From NCBI GenBank assembly GCA_900770725.1, contig CAAGLL010000055.1, positions 1 to 17,974 of the forward strand: DNA of 17,974 nt. Direction: 5' to 3'. Both the position numbers and the translations under genes were made by a program. The notes beneath the pieces were generated by a model, which ran no database searches, had not been told where the DNA came from, and saw only the letters and a program-made list of their open reading frames with translations. The DNA comes from an uncultured Succinivibrio sp. (GTDB taxonomy: Bacteria > Pseudomonadota > Gammaproteobacteria > Enterobacterales > Succinivibrionaceae). Below are positions 6,438 through 13,750 of the stretch, piece by piece (the first letter of the stretch is position 1; each line of letters opens with the position of its first letter).

Positions 6438-8153
6438 ATGCCAGCGCCCAAAATCCCCAAGCTTCCCGCCTTCGTGACCTACGGAGGACGCTACATCTGC
6501 ACCTATGAGCCGCACTGGGACAAGGACTTGACGCAGCCAAGGCGCGCCAGCACCAAGAGCGTGGGCAGGCTCGTGCCCGCCGAGGGCCGCGAGGGCGTGA
6601 TGGAGGTGATCTTCAAGGAGGAGTTTGAAAGGCTCTACCCTGGGCTTGAGCGCTTCCGCGTCTTCCGCCACAAGGGCGGCAAGCTCGATTTCGTGCTAAG
6701 GCACAAGCGCCTGAAGCCATGCTTTCCCATGGCGCCGCATGGCGTCCGTGGCCGCCTGCTGCACGCCGGGGCCTCGTACGCCCTGACCTGCATCGCGCAG
6801 GAAACGGGCATAGGCGCGGCGCTTGAGGATGCCGTGGAGCGCGATGAGAGCCTCATGCTGCTCTCAATCGCCGTCTTCATCGCGCTAAATCCAGCGGCCC
6901 CGCTGAGCCTGTTCGAGCCCTTCGCCGAGGCCACGGCGCTGCCGTGGGACCGCGAGATGGACAGGAAGGCGCTGCGCATGCTTTTCGATGACGTGCGCGA
7001 GGATGATCTCGAGGCGTTCTCGCAAAGCCTCAGCATAATAAACAGCAATGTCCCAAAGGCAAAGCCCGGGCAGGAAGGCCAGCCCCCGATCCTCGCGCTG
7101 ATCCCCTCCTGCGGCCTTGCATTCGAGGGCGGCAGGGCCTTCAGCCATCTGAGGCTCCCTCAAGAGGAGCCCCTTGCCTTCCTCATCAGAAGCCGCGACG
7201 GAGCCCCGCTTGGGTGCCTGCGCCAGGGCGCCCTGGCCGGCCCGCTTTTGGATGGACTGCTCCCGGATGCACCGCGCGTGATCGTGGCAGAGGGAGGAGG
7301 GGATCTTGCCGCCAAGGCATCATCCTGCCTTGGGCGCGGCTTCGGCTTCGTGATGAGCGCAAGCCTTGAGGGCGCCCCGGGCCTCAAGGCGATCCTCGAT
7401 GGGATGAGGCCCGCGCCCGCGGACTTCAACCGTTACGACCCTTACCTCGGGCTGCATGCGGCCTCCTCCCAAGTTGAAATAAGGGACGGAAAGCTTGAGC
7501 GCGCGGCGCCAGGCCAAGGCGGGCTTTGGCTGCACCTGTACCAGAGCCCTGAGGCAGGCAGCGATGACAAGATGCGCCTGATCTCAAGGCTCTCTCGCGC
7601 CCGCAGGATCTTCAACCAAGGCGGGGATCCAGGCAGGGCCGGGATGGAGCTTCTCAAGAGGTTCTGCTCAATTGGGGATGGCATGGCGACCATCGACAAC
7701 CGCCTTGTAGACGAGGCGGCCGGGGATTCCGGCGCCATGGCGCTGCTCTCAAGCGGGATCGATGATCCGTCGGAGGCTTTTCTCGCCTTCAGGCAGCTTG
7801 CGGATCTTGAGGCGTCGCTTGGAGCGTTTTCGCAGCGCCTCACCTGCGATCCCTTCGGCCTGCCGCTCTCGGGCGGGCTTTGCGGCAAGGCGCTTGCGCA
7901 GGCAGACGCATCGATGCTGATCCTCGCCTCCAACGCCCGCATCGACGCCTCATGCGAGAACGGCCCCTCCGCGACCATCAGATTAACGCTCAACTGCCAA
8001 AGCCGCAGCCGCGCTCTCGGCTTCCTCGGCAACGCGATGGCCACAAGATGCGATGGCGGACTGGTCTTCGAGGAGAGCTCAAAGCGGGATCAGATGCTCT
8101 TCAAGGCGCTGCGCGTCCGCTGGCCGCGCGGGGCTGAGACCTTCCCATTCTGA
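6438..8153 (+). CDS. Transposase-derived protein (IS4/IS1634-like) lacking catalytic residues
   Basis: A 571-aa intact frame. The start at 6438 is chosen because GGAG sits six bases upstream; the ATG at 6426 lacks a ribosome site. From the N-terminus (FVTYGGRYICTYEPHWDKD, then KSVGRLVPAEG, then EEFERLYPGLERFRVFR) to the C-terminus it follows the plan of IS4-superfamily transposases of the IS1634 type. Where those have A-x-D-T-T with the first catalytic Asp, this protein has ALIPSC (I222). Where they have V-x-D-R-G with the second, it has VIVAEGGGD (E285). The third, in the Y-R-x-x-x-x-x-E block, is kept as AFRQLADLE (E458), but the following Lys-rich turn reads SQRL. So DDE appears to be I-E-E and cutting activity is unlikely. 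No inverted repeats or target duplication flank it, codon use resembles neighbouring chromosomal genes, and there is no stop or frameshift. A domesticated DNA-binding protein or a slowly decaying relic are both possible. Confidence 0.75.
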   Translation: MPAPKIPKLPAFVTYGGRYICTYEPHWDKDLTQPRRASTKSVGRLVPAEGREGVMEVIFKEEFERLYPGLERFRVFRHKGGKLDFVLRHKRLKPCFPMAPHGVRGRLLHAGASYALTCIAQETGIGAALEDAVERDESLMLLSIAVFIALNPAAPLSLFEPFAEATALPWDREMDRKALRMLFDDVREDDLEAFSQSLSIINSNVPKAKPGQEGQPPILALIPSCGLAFEGGRAFSHLRLPQEEPLAFLIRSRDGAPLGCLRQGALAGPLLDGLLPDAPRVIVAEGGGDLAAKASSCLGRGFGFVMSASLEGAPGLKAILDGMRPAPADFNRYDPYLGLHAASSQVEIRDGKLERAAPGQGGLWLHLYQSPEAGSDDKMRLISRLSRARRIFNQGGDPGRAGMELLKRFCSIGDGMATIDNRLVDEAAGDSGAMALLSSGIDDPSEAFLAFRQLADLEASLGAFSQRLTCDPFGLPLSGGLCGKALAQADASMLILASNARIDASCENGPSATIRLTLNCQSRSRALGFLGNAMATRCDGGLVFEESSKRDQMLFKALRVRWPRGAETFPF

Positions 8154-8176
8154 CAGGCCTTCCCCATGCCCCGTCC

Positions 8177-8203
8177 AATAAAAAGCCCCGCAGGGCGGGG
8201 CTT
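8177..8203 (-). terminator. Rho-independent terminator of the lipoprotein gene
   Basis: AAGCCCCGC/GCGGGGCTT stem (8183-8191 with 8195-8203) and a 3-base loop, followed on the minus strand by TTATT after the T-rich arm end. It lies 28 bases past the stop of the gene at 8231-8554 and about 30 bases past the end of the convergent transposase-like gene, so it may serve both. Confidence 0.8.
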
Positions 8204-8230
8204 GGTTGGAGGCATGAAACGAAATCTTTA

Positions 8231-8554
8231 TCAGTCGATGCTCGCCGACTTCCAGCGGGCGATGTAGCCGCGGGAGGAGAGCTCGCGCGACACGTCGCAC
8301 CTGCCGTTGCTTGCGCAGGAGCTGCGCGCGGCCGCGAGATCGGCGTAAATGGAGGAGAACGGCCCCAGCCTGGCCTGGCGGCACTGGCTTACGAACGACT
8401 CAAGGCTGGCGCTGACCGGGGAGCTCGAGCGGGCCGCCGCCAAGCAGTTGTAGTTGTTGAGCGCCATCTGGCTCTCCGGCTTTCCGCAACCCACAAGGAC
8501 GCAGGCCGCAAGAGCGGCGAGAAAAGCAACTATCGCAAAACGCTTGTCCAGCAT
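8231..8554 (-). CDS. Small lipoprotein, unknown function
   Basis: A 107-aa protein with a lipoprotein signal: MLDKRF, a hydrophobic run, then VLVGC, giving lipidation at C23 (C18 in LAAC is an alternative). The mature part is about 85 residues with repeated AARSS patterns (LAAARSSSP and LAAARSSC) and four further cysteines, possibly forming two disulfides in the periplasm. I do not recognise the family. The residue after the lipidated Cys is Gly, which does not signal inner-membrane retention, so outer-membrane anchoring is expected. GGGAG lies eight bases before the ATG. It has a candidate promoter about 60 bases upstream and its own terminator, so it is transcribed alone. Some spacing of cysteine and alanine resembles small lysozyme-inhibitor-type lipoproteins, but I would not assign that. 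Confidence 0.75.
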   Translation of the reverse strand: MLDKRFAIVAFLAALAACVLVGCGKPESQMALNNYNCLAAARSSSPVSASLESFVSQCRQARLGPFSSIYADLAAARSSCASNGRCDVSRELSSRGYIARWKSASID

Positions 8555-8611
8555 CGTTGAACGCTCCCAGAATGTTAAAAAAGCACACTTGCCTTGTAAA
8601 AACCTGCTTAC

Positions 8612-8640
8612 ATTCTAGTTTCTGAAAATCTTGCACACAA
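8612..8640 (-). promoter_or_regulatory. Candidate promoter of the lipoprotein gene
   Basis: On the minus strand TTGTGT (-35-like, 8640-8635), a 17-base spacer, and TAGAAT (-10, 8617-8612), about 58 bases upstream of the ATG in AT-rich DNA. Confidence 0.45.
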
Positions 8641-8655
8641 GAAAATAAATTCCAT

Positions 8656-8713
8656 ACAAAACAGCGCGTGAAGAATTAAATGAAACTAAATTCCGCTTTC
8701 ACGCATGTTTTGT
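8656..8713. repeat. Long interrupted inverted repeat in AT-rich DNA
   Basis: Left arm ACAAAACA-gc-GCGTGAA (8656-8672) matches right arm TTCACGC-a-TGTTTTGT (8698-8713): 15 paired bases with a small asymmetric bulge. The 25-base interior contains a further GAATT/AATTC pair (8673-8677 and 8689-8693). It lies between two divergent promoters and has no U-tract typical of a terminator. Confidence 0.75.
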
Positions 8714-8925
8714 GACCCAGTTCAAGAAATCACCACAGTACAGCCGCCCTGCCAAAGTCCAGGATGCCTAAGCCGCCCCAACCCCTTGCGCCTCAAGGAA
8801 AGCAAGACCGGATCCCCGCCTGCGCCACATTAAACGCGCGCATCTCAGGCGTGCCCTGGCAGGATCCCCTGCGCTCCAAGACGGGCTGCCGATGCAATTT
8901 CCCAGCGTGCCGGGGCGAAACAACC

Positions 8926-8931
8926 TATAAT
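8926..8931 (+). promoter_or_regulatory. Consensus -10 element of the purine permease gene
   Basis: A perfect TATAAT 37 bases before the start codon, giving a leader of about 30 bases. No recognisable -35 lies 16-18 bases upstream, so an activator may be needed. I see no PurR-like palindrome and no purine riboswitch, for which the leader is too short. Confidence 0.5.
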
Positions 8932-8967
8932 TCCGGGTGTATTTTTCCCAACCTTTTTGAGGTTCAC

Positions 8968-10302
8968 ATGACACAAGACGGCACCGCCCCTTCCGGGCTG
9001 CTTGAAAAGATCTTCAAGCTTTCGGCCAAGCACACCAGCGTGCGCACCGAGATCATCGCTGGCCTGACCACCTTCGTGGCCATGGCCTACATCCTCTTCG
9101 TCAACCCGTCCATCCTGTCCAACGCGGGCATCCCCCGCGAGGCCGCGGTGGCCGCGACCATCTGGTCGGCGGCGCTGTGCACCCTGGCGATGGGCCTGTT
9201 TGCGAACTTCCCGGTCGCCATGGCCCCGGGCATGGGCCTGAACGCCTTCTTCGCGTTCTACGTCTGCGGCACGCTGGGCCTGCCCTGGCAGACTGCCCTG
9301 GGCGCGGTGTTCATCTCCGGCATCGTGTTCTTCCTGCTCACGGTCACCAAGCTGCGCCAGCTCATCATCGACTCGGTGCCGATGAGCCTCAAGTCCGCGG
9401 TCGTGGTCGGCATCGGCATGTTCATCGCCTTCGTCGGCCTCCAGTCCTCGGGGATCATCGTCGCCAACGACGCGACCAAGGTCACGCTGGGCCACTTCAC
9501 TGATCCGAAGGTCGCCCTCTCGTGCCTGGGCATCATCGTCATCGCCATCCTGCTCACGCTGCGCGTCAAGGCCGCGATGCTCGCGGGCATCCTCGTGACC
9601 GGCATCATCGGCATGATCATCGGCGCCGCCCCGGCGCCCAAGGGGATCTCCGACGTTGTCTCCCTCGATCTGCCGCACATGAGCGAGACCTTCCTGCAGC
9701 TGGACATCCCGGCGGCCGTGCACTACGGCCTCATCTCGATCATCTTCACCTTCACCGTGGTCGAGCTCTTTGACAACATCGGCACCCTGATCGGCGTCAC
9801 CAAGGCCGCAGGCCTCATGGACAAGGACGGCAAGATCGAGAACATCGACCGCGCCCTCATGACCGACTCCGTGGGCACCATGGTCTCGGCGATCATGGGC
9901 ACCTGCACCGTGACCTCCTACGTCGAGTCCACCGCGGGCGTCAACGCAGGCGGCAAGACCGGCCTCACCGCCGTGACCGTCGGCATCTGCTTCCTGCTGG
10001 CCTTCCTCTTCGCGCCGCTCTTCGGCCTCATCCCGGCCTTCGCCACCGCCCCGGCGCTCATCATCGTCGGCGCGATGATGATGAAGAACATCACCGGCGT
10101 GAACTTCAAGGACTACACCGACTCGATCCCGGCCTTCCTCACCATCATAATGATGCCGATGAGCTACTCGATCGCCAACGGCTTCGGCTTCGGCTTCGCC
10201 TCCTACTGCCTGCTCAAGATCTTCTCGGGCCGCATCAAGGAGATCTCGCCGGTGATGTGGGTCGTGACCATCATCTTCCTCATCAGCTTCGCGATGCACT
10301 GA
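8968..10302 (+). CDS. NCS2 purine permease (AzgA/AdeP/GhxP group)
   Basis: A 444-aa inner-membrane nucleobase symporter, taking up adenine, guanine or hypoxanthine with protons. The start at 8968 has GAGG five bases upstream and begins MTQDGTAPSGLLEKIFKLS, matching the N-terminus of E. coli AdeP/AdeQ; the upstream in-frame ATG at 8764 is rejected. Family signatures: the VRTEIIAGLTTFVAMAYILF start of helix 1, GMGLNAFFAF (88-97), FDNIGTLIGVTKAAG beginning near residue 268, and VTSYVESTAGVNAGGKTG at 315-332, the nucleobase-binding regions of COG2252. About 14 hydrophobic helices are present. The codon use is strongly biased (nearly all CGC for Arg, CTC/CTG for Leu, GGC for Gly), unlike the adjacent transposase-like gene with its many AGG and CTT codons, suggesting high expression. 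It is a single gene followed by a terminator. Which purine it prefers cannot be told. Confidence 0.93.
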   Translation: MTQDGTAPSGLLEKIFKLSAKHTSVRTEIIAGLTTFVAMAYILFVNPSILSNAGIPREAAVAATIWSAALCTLAMGLFANFPVAMAPGMGLNAFFAFYVCGTLGLPWQTALGAVFISGIVFFLLTVTKLRQLIIDSVPMSLKSAVVVGIGMFIAFVGLQSSGIIVANDATKVTLGHFTDPKVALSCLGIIVIAILLTLRVKAAMLAGILVTGIIGMIIGAAPAPKGISDVVSLDLPHMSETFLQLDIPAAVHYGLISIIFTFTVVELFDNIGTLIGVTKAAGLMDKDGKIENIDRALMTDSVGTMVSAIMGTCTVTSYVESTAGVNAGGKTGLTAVTVGICFLLAFLFAPLFGLIPAFATAPALIIVGAMMMKNITGVNFKDYTDSIPAFLTIIMMPMSYSIANGFGFGFASYCLLKIFSGRIKEISPVMWVVTIIFLISFAMH

Positions 10303-10332
10303 TAAAGGATTCATGGGCCCGGCCCATGCTCC

Positions 10333-10360
10333 AGGGGCGCCATTTGGCGCCCCTTTGCTT
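10333..10360 (+). terminator. Rho-independent terminator of the purine permease gene
   Basis: AGGGGCGCC/GGCGCCCCT stem (10333-10341 with 10346-10354), 4-base loop, followed by TTGCTTTG. A second smaller hairpin CATGGGC/GCCCATG (10312-10318 with 10322-10328) precedes it. Confidence 0.85.
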
Positions 10361-10530
10361 TGCCTGCTGCCGGCCCCGCATCCAAAATCCAACCGCAGAT
10401 CTCATACCCATCCCCTGATTTGAACGGCTGCCAGGCCTTATTTGGCCGCCTTGCCCACATTTTCCCCAAGGCCCGGGCCGGCACCGCCTGAACGTGCCTT
10501 AGAATGGAAAGGTTTGGAGGGTCACGGGCG

Positions 10531-13500
10531 ATGGAAGCAAGACAGGAAGACGAAAGGGAAGGCCGGAGGGATGCCTCGTACTTCTTAAAGCACATGAACA
10601 ACCTGCCCGAGCCCCGGGTGCACGCGCTCCGGGAGCTTGAGGCCGAGTGCGCGTCGCGGCGCATGCTCTCGCTCTCCGTCGCGGAGGTTGCGAGGCGCCT
10701 GGGCCTTGAGACCTCCGAGCAGGACTACCTCCAAGATCCGCTCGCGCAGCTCTCAGCGCTCAGAGGCTACCTGCTCACCGCCCATGTCTCCTTCGCCCCC
10801 TGCGGCAACCCCGCTGACGTCGCCTTTGGCGATCCGCTCTTCCTCACCCCGATGCCGGTGCTCACGAACGACGAGGACATCTCGGCGGTGGCGCGCCTTG
10901 CCAGGAGCGGCCGCGCCCCCTCGGCCTCCGACTTCGGGGCCATCAGCCGCACCACCGCGAAGATGAACAGCTACAACGTGATGCTCCGCGTCTTCGAGAA
11001 CCTCTGCGCGGTGCGCTCAGGCCAGCTTGGCGCGGCCCAGCTCGATGTCCTAAACCGCATCCTGGGCTCGCTCGTGCTGCCGCTTGAGGGCGAGAACTAC
11101 CTGAGGGTCTGCCTCTCCTACGCCTCCCAGGTGGGGGTCAAGCACTGCGACTACGCCCGCCCGGGCACGCTCTACCCCGCGCTTTCAGACAAGCTCATGG
11201 ATCAGGTCGAGGACTGCCTCTCGCGCGTCTGCGCCGCCTCCTCCTACCCCCAGCCCATCGACCAGCGCTACCCGCGCTTTGAGAAGCTCTCGCAGAAGTG
11301 CGCCCAGTCGGTGCGCGCGGCGCGCCAGGAGGCCGCCTCGGATCCAGAGGAGCTTGAGCGCGAGGCCACGATGAGCTTCAACCGCTCGCGGATCACGACC
11401 GCGGCGCGCCGCGAGGCGCAGGCAGCCTCGCTCCACCAGATGCCGAGCTCGGGCGCGCTCTTTTCAAAAGCCGATCTCTCGGTAACTCCCGGCACCACCG
11501 GCGACAGCCTGCGCGAGGCGCGCGGCAGGATCTCGCTGCTCGAGCGCATCAAGCTCCAGGACCGCCCGGTGCGCGAGCACCTGCGCGACAAGTTGCGCTT
11601 TGCCCAGGGCAAGATCATGCAGGGGCTGCCGATGCCGGGGAAGATCTGGGTAGAGTCCTCGCAAAATGACAAGAGCCGCCTGGTTATCCGCGGCGACGCG
11701 GCCGAGGGCGCGCTGCTCTCCTTCGGCATCATCCCCCGCGGCATGGATCCCTTCGACTACTGCAAGCGCGACCCCAGGCCATGGGGGCTTGCGCAGTACC
11801 TAGGCGGAGAGGAGCCTGCAAGCCCGGCTGACTTCGAGGCGATGCGCGCCATCGAGGCGTCGACGCTCTTCCACGCGCTCATCGCAGCCCCGCTCCTAGG
11901 CGGCGATGACGCCTTCCAAGGCGTCAGCCCTGAGGCCATCGCCAAGGCCGCCGCGGACCGGTTCGTGGGATCGCTTGAGAGGCGCGATGGGCAGCGCCCG
12001 GAGCTTGGCGCGCTCTACGCGCTCTACTGCACGATCATCGCCCCGAGGGATCTTGAAGACGAGGCCTCGGACATGGCGCTCATGCGCGCGTTGCACCTCT
12101 GCCCGGGCGTGCTCAACGCCTATGTCCAGGACCGGATCTCCTGGACAGGCGGATTGAAGCGCCTGCCTTCCGAGCTCCATGTGCCCTGCGTGCTCGCCGG
12201 GCTCTCCGAGATCCTCAGGACCTCCAAGGCCTTAAGCCGCGCCCTCTCCAACGCCCCCGGGCGGCCCGAGTTCTTCAGGTACTGCAACGACCTGTTCTGG
12301 AACGAGGGGTACTTCGACGATGACGCCTTCTTCCTTTCCGAAGGGCCCGAGCGCCGGGCCGACTTCGAGGGGGTGCCCGAGCCGATCCTGCGCCTTAGGC
12401 GCATCCCGCTTGCCGCCTTCATCATGAACGAGGTAGCAAGCCGCCGCGGCTTCAACGATCTCTCAGGGCGCTGCTTCAAGGTCGCCCCGCAGTTCGAGTC
12501 GGCGATGGAGAAGGATCTGCGCGCGCGCCAGGACGCGCTCGAGTACCTCGTCGCAACCCCGCCCTCGGCTCCCGCAACCGTGTCATCAGCCCTCTGCGGC
12601 ACTCTCACCAAGGCCCAGGCCCAGGCGCTCCGGCGCGAGATAGCCAAGTCAGGCGCCATGGAAGGCGGGCAGCTGCGCTTAGGCGGCGCGCTGCGCGGGG
12701 CCGAAAACGTGCTCGGCACGGTGCTCGAGGAGGCCGGGATGCTCAGCGTGCCCGATCCCATGCTGCCGCGCGAGATCCTGCGCACGCTGCGCTGGACCTC
12801 CTACTGCCCGGTGGACAGCTCGCTCATGGCTGACGTCGAGACGCGCGAGAGGATCTGCGCGGCGCAGTGCGCGCTCTTCATGTTCATGACCATCGCCCCG
12901 GCCTCGCACCGCAGCGCCGCGCTCATGCCGCTGCTCGATGTCCCGGAGGAGGATCTCCCCGCGCTTGCCAGGGCCTTCGAGGACTTCGAGAACCACTGCC
13001 GCTCGCTCACCCCCAAGACCCCGGGGCAGATCCGCGCGATGAACTTAAGGCGCCTGGGCCCTGCCTTCAACGGCTTTTTCCAGCGCTGCCTCAAGAAGCT
13101 CGTCTCGATCGAGATGGCCCATTCGGTGTTCGCAAGCTACGAGCGCTCGCGCTTTGACGAGATGCTTATGAGCCTGGGGATCCGCGAGGCGGTGCTCCCG
13201 CCCCAAGGCCCAAGGCGCGGCGCCTCGGCCTTCGACTCCCTGGACAAGGACGTGATCAAAAAGCGCGTGAGCGAGACCCGCGAGGTCGAGGCCGTGATCA
13301 CGAAGATCCGCCAGGAGGAGGAAGCCCTAAGTGGCGAGGAGGACGCCGCGCCAAGCGCGCAGCAGAACGCATCGCAAGAGGCTCCTGCAAAGGCTGCGGC
13401 GGCACAGCCTGCGGCGCCTGACGAGGCGCCAAAGGCCCAGAGCGATGACCCTTCCACCCTGCCGGGGCTCTCCGCGCAGGCACTCGAGCTTTTCAAGTCC

Positions 13501-13707
13501 GTCGCCGCGCAGAACGCCGATGCCATCGACGAGAAGGAGTTCGAGGGGCTGTGCCGCTCGCACGGCTACATGTCAGGCGACGCGGCGATCGAGGAGCTCA
13601 ACGGCTGGTGCTTTGACAACCTCGACGAGGGCGTGTTCGAGGCCGCGCCCGAGGACGGGTGCGTCTACGTGAGCACCGACATCCTCTCAAGGATAGTCAA
13701 GGCCTGA
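10531..13707 (+). CDS. Large protein with TerB_C-like C-terminal domain
   Basis: A 1058-aa soluble protein. The start at 10531 has GGAGGG nine bases upstream; the ATG at 10504 lacks a ribosome site and overlaps a TAGAAT (10500-10505). There is no signal peptide or membrane helix. Most of the protein is helical and unrecognised. Residues about 901-930 (LDKDVIKKRVSETREVEAV onward) followed, after an Ala/Pro/Gln-rich linker (about 931-977), by LSAQALELFKSVAAQ, EKEFEGLCRSHGYMSGDAAIE and ELNGWCFDNLDEG resemble the TerB_C domain. In other proteins this domain accompanies TerB_N and TerB, often beside helicases or in predicted phage- and stress-response loci. A convincing TerB_N or TerB core (Asp-rich metal site) is not visible to me; the repeated helical blocks in the middle may be a diverged version. 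It stands alone between a terminator upstream and a convergent xseA. The coding is beyond doubt; the domain call is moderate and the function unknown. Confidence 0.85.
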   Translation: MEARQEDEREGRRDASYFLKHMNNLPEPRVHALRELEAECASRRMLSLSVAEVARRLGLETSEQDYLQDPLAQLSALRGYLLTAHVSFAPCGNPADVAFGDPLFLTPMPVLTNDEDISAVARLARSGRAPSASDFGAISRTTAKMNSYNVMLRVFENLCAVRSGQLGAAQLDVLNRILGSLVLPLEGENYLRVCLSYASQVGVKHCDYARPGTLYPALSDKLMDQVEDCLSRVCAASSYPQPIDQRYPRFEKLSQKCAQSVRAARQEAASDPEELEREATMSFNRSRITTAARREAQAASLHQMPSSGALFSKADLSVTPGTTGDSLREARGRISLLERIKLQDRPVREHLRDKLRFAQGKIMQGLPMPGKIWVESSQNDKSRLVIRGDAAEGALLSFGIIPRGMDPFDYCKRDPRPWGLAQYLGGEEPASPADFEAMRAIEASTLFHALIAAPLLGGDDAFQGVSPEAIAKAAADRFVGSLERRDGQRPELGALYALYCTIIAPRDLEDEASDMALMRALHLCPGVLNAYVQDRISWTGGLKRLPSELHVPCVLAGLSEILRTSKALSRALSNAPGRPEFFRYCNDLFWNEGYFDDDAFFLSEGPERRADFEGVPEPILRLRRIPLAAFIMNEVASRRGFNDLSGRCFKVAPQFESAMEKDLRARQDALEYLVATPPSAPATVSSALCGTLTKAQAQALRREIAKSGAMEGGQLRLGGALRGAENVLGTVLEEAGMLSVPDPMLPREILRTLRWTSYCPVDSSLMADVETRERICAAQCALFMFMTIAPASHRSAALMPLLDVPEEDLPALARAFEDFENHCRSLTPKTPGQIRAMNLRRLGPAFNGFFQRCLKKLVSIEMAHSVFASYERSRFDEMLMSLGIREAVLPPQGPRRGASAFDSLDKDVIKKRVSETREVEAVITKIRQEEEALSGEEDAAPSAQQNASQEAPAKAAAAQPAAPDEAPKAQSDDPSTLPGLSAQALELFKSVAAQNADAIDEKEFEGLCRSHGYMSGDAAIEELNGWCFDNLDEGVFEAAPEDGCVYVSTDILSRIVKA

Positions 13708-13729
13708 AAAAGCCGGGCGCTGCCCGGCT
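13707..13729. terminator. Terminator between the TerB_C-like gene and xseA
   Basis: AGCCGGGC/GCCCGGCT stem (13711-13718 with 13722-13729) with a 3-base loop; on the minus strand TTTTT follows, fitting termination of xseA 22 bases past its stop. The plus side has only TT, so it is weaker for the TerB_C-like gene, whose stop it touches. Confidence 0.82.
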
Positions 13730-13750
13730 TCCAACCACTTCAAGGATCCC

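Larger units (their letters stand above)
8555..8967. other. Intergenic region upstream of the lipoprotein and purine permease genes
   Basis: 413 bp between divergent genes. Positions 8570-8720 are strikingly AT-rich against the GC-rich background and contain the lipoprotein promoter candidate and a long inverted repeat. Positions 8760-8920 are GC-rich again, with a repeated GGATCCCC (8810-8817 and 8872-8879). The permease reading frame stays open upstream to 8764, but this stretch has no ribosome site and no membrane-protein character. Confidence 0.6.

Noticed and set aside
4626..6460. Two long minus-strand frames (4626-5849 and 5399-6460) overlapping the MFS and EamA genes
   Set aside because: They overlap genuine membrane-protein genes, consist largely of Arg/Ala/Pro/His, and begin inside the EamA gene or across its promoter with no start signals.
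6361..8210. A complete insertion sequence around the transposase-like gene
   Set aside because: I could not find matching terminal inverted repeats or a target-site duplication; the hairpins at 6370-6391 and 8183-8203 are unrelated to each other.
8764..8967. 68-codon N-terminal extension of the purine permease
   Set aside because: The frame is open, but it has no ribosome site, lies upstream of a perfect TATAAT, and family members start at the residue encoded at 8968.
8926..8967. Purine riboswitch in front of the permease
   Set aside because: The leader after the TATAAT is only about 30 bases, too short, and shows none of the conserved riboswitch core.
8845..10392. 515-codon open frame antisense to the purine permease
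   Set aside because: It mirrors the permease frame, is dominated by Asp/Glu/His/Arg as expected from the complement of a GC-biased gene, and lacks a ribosome site.
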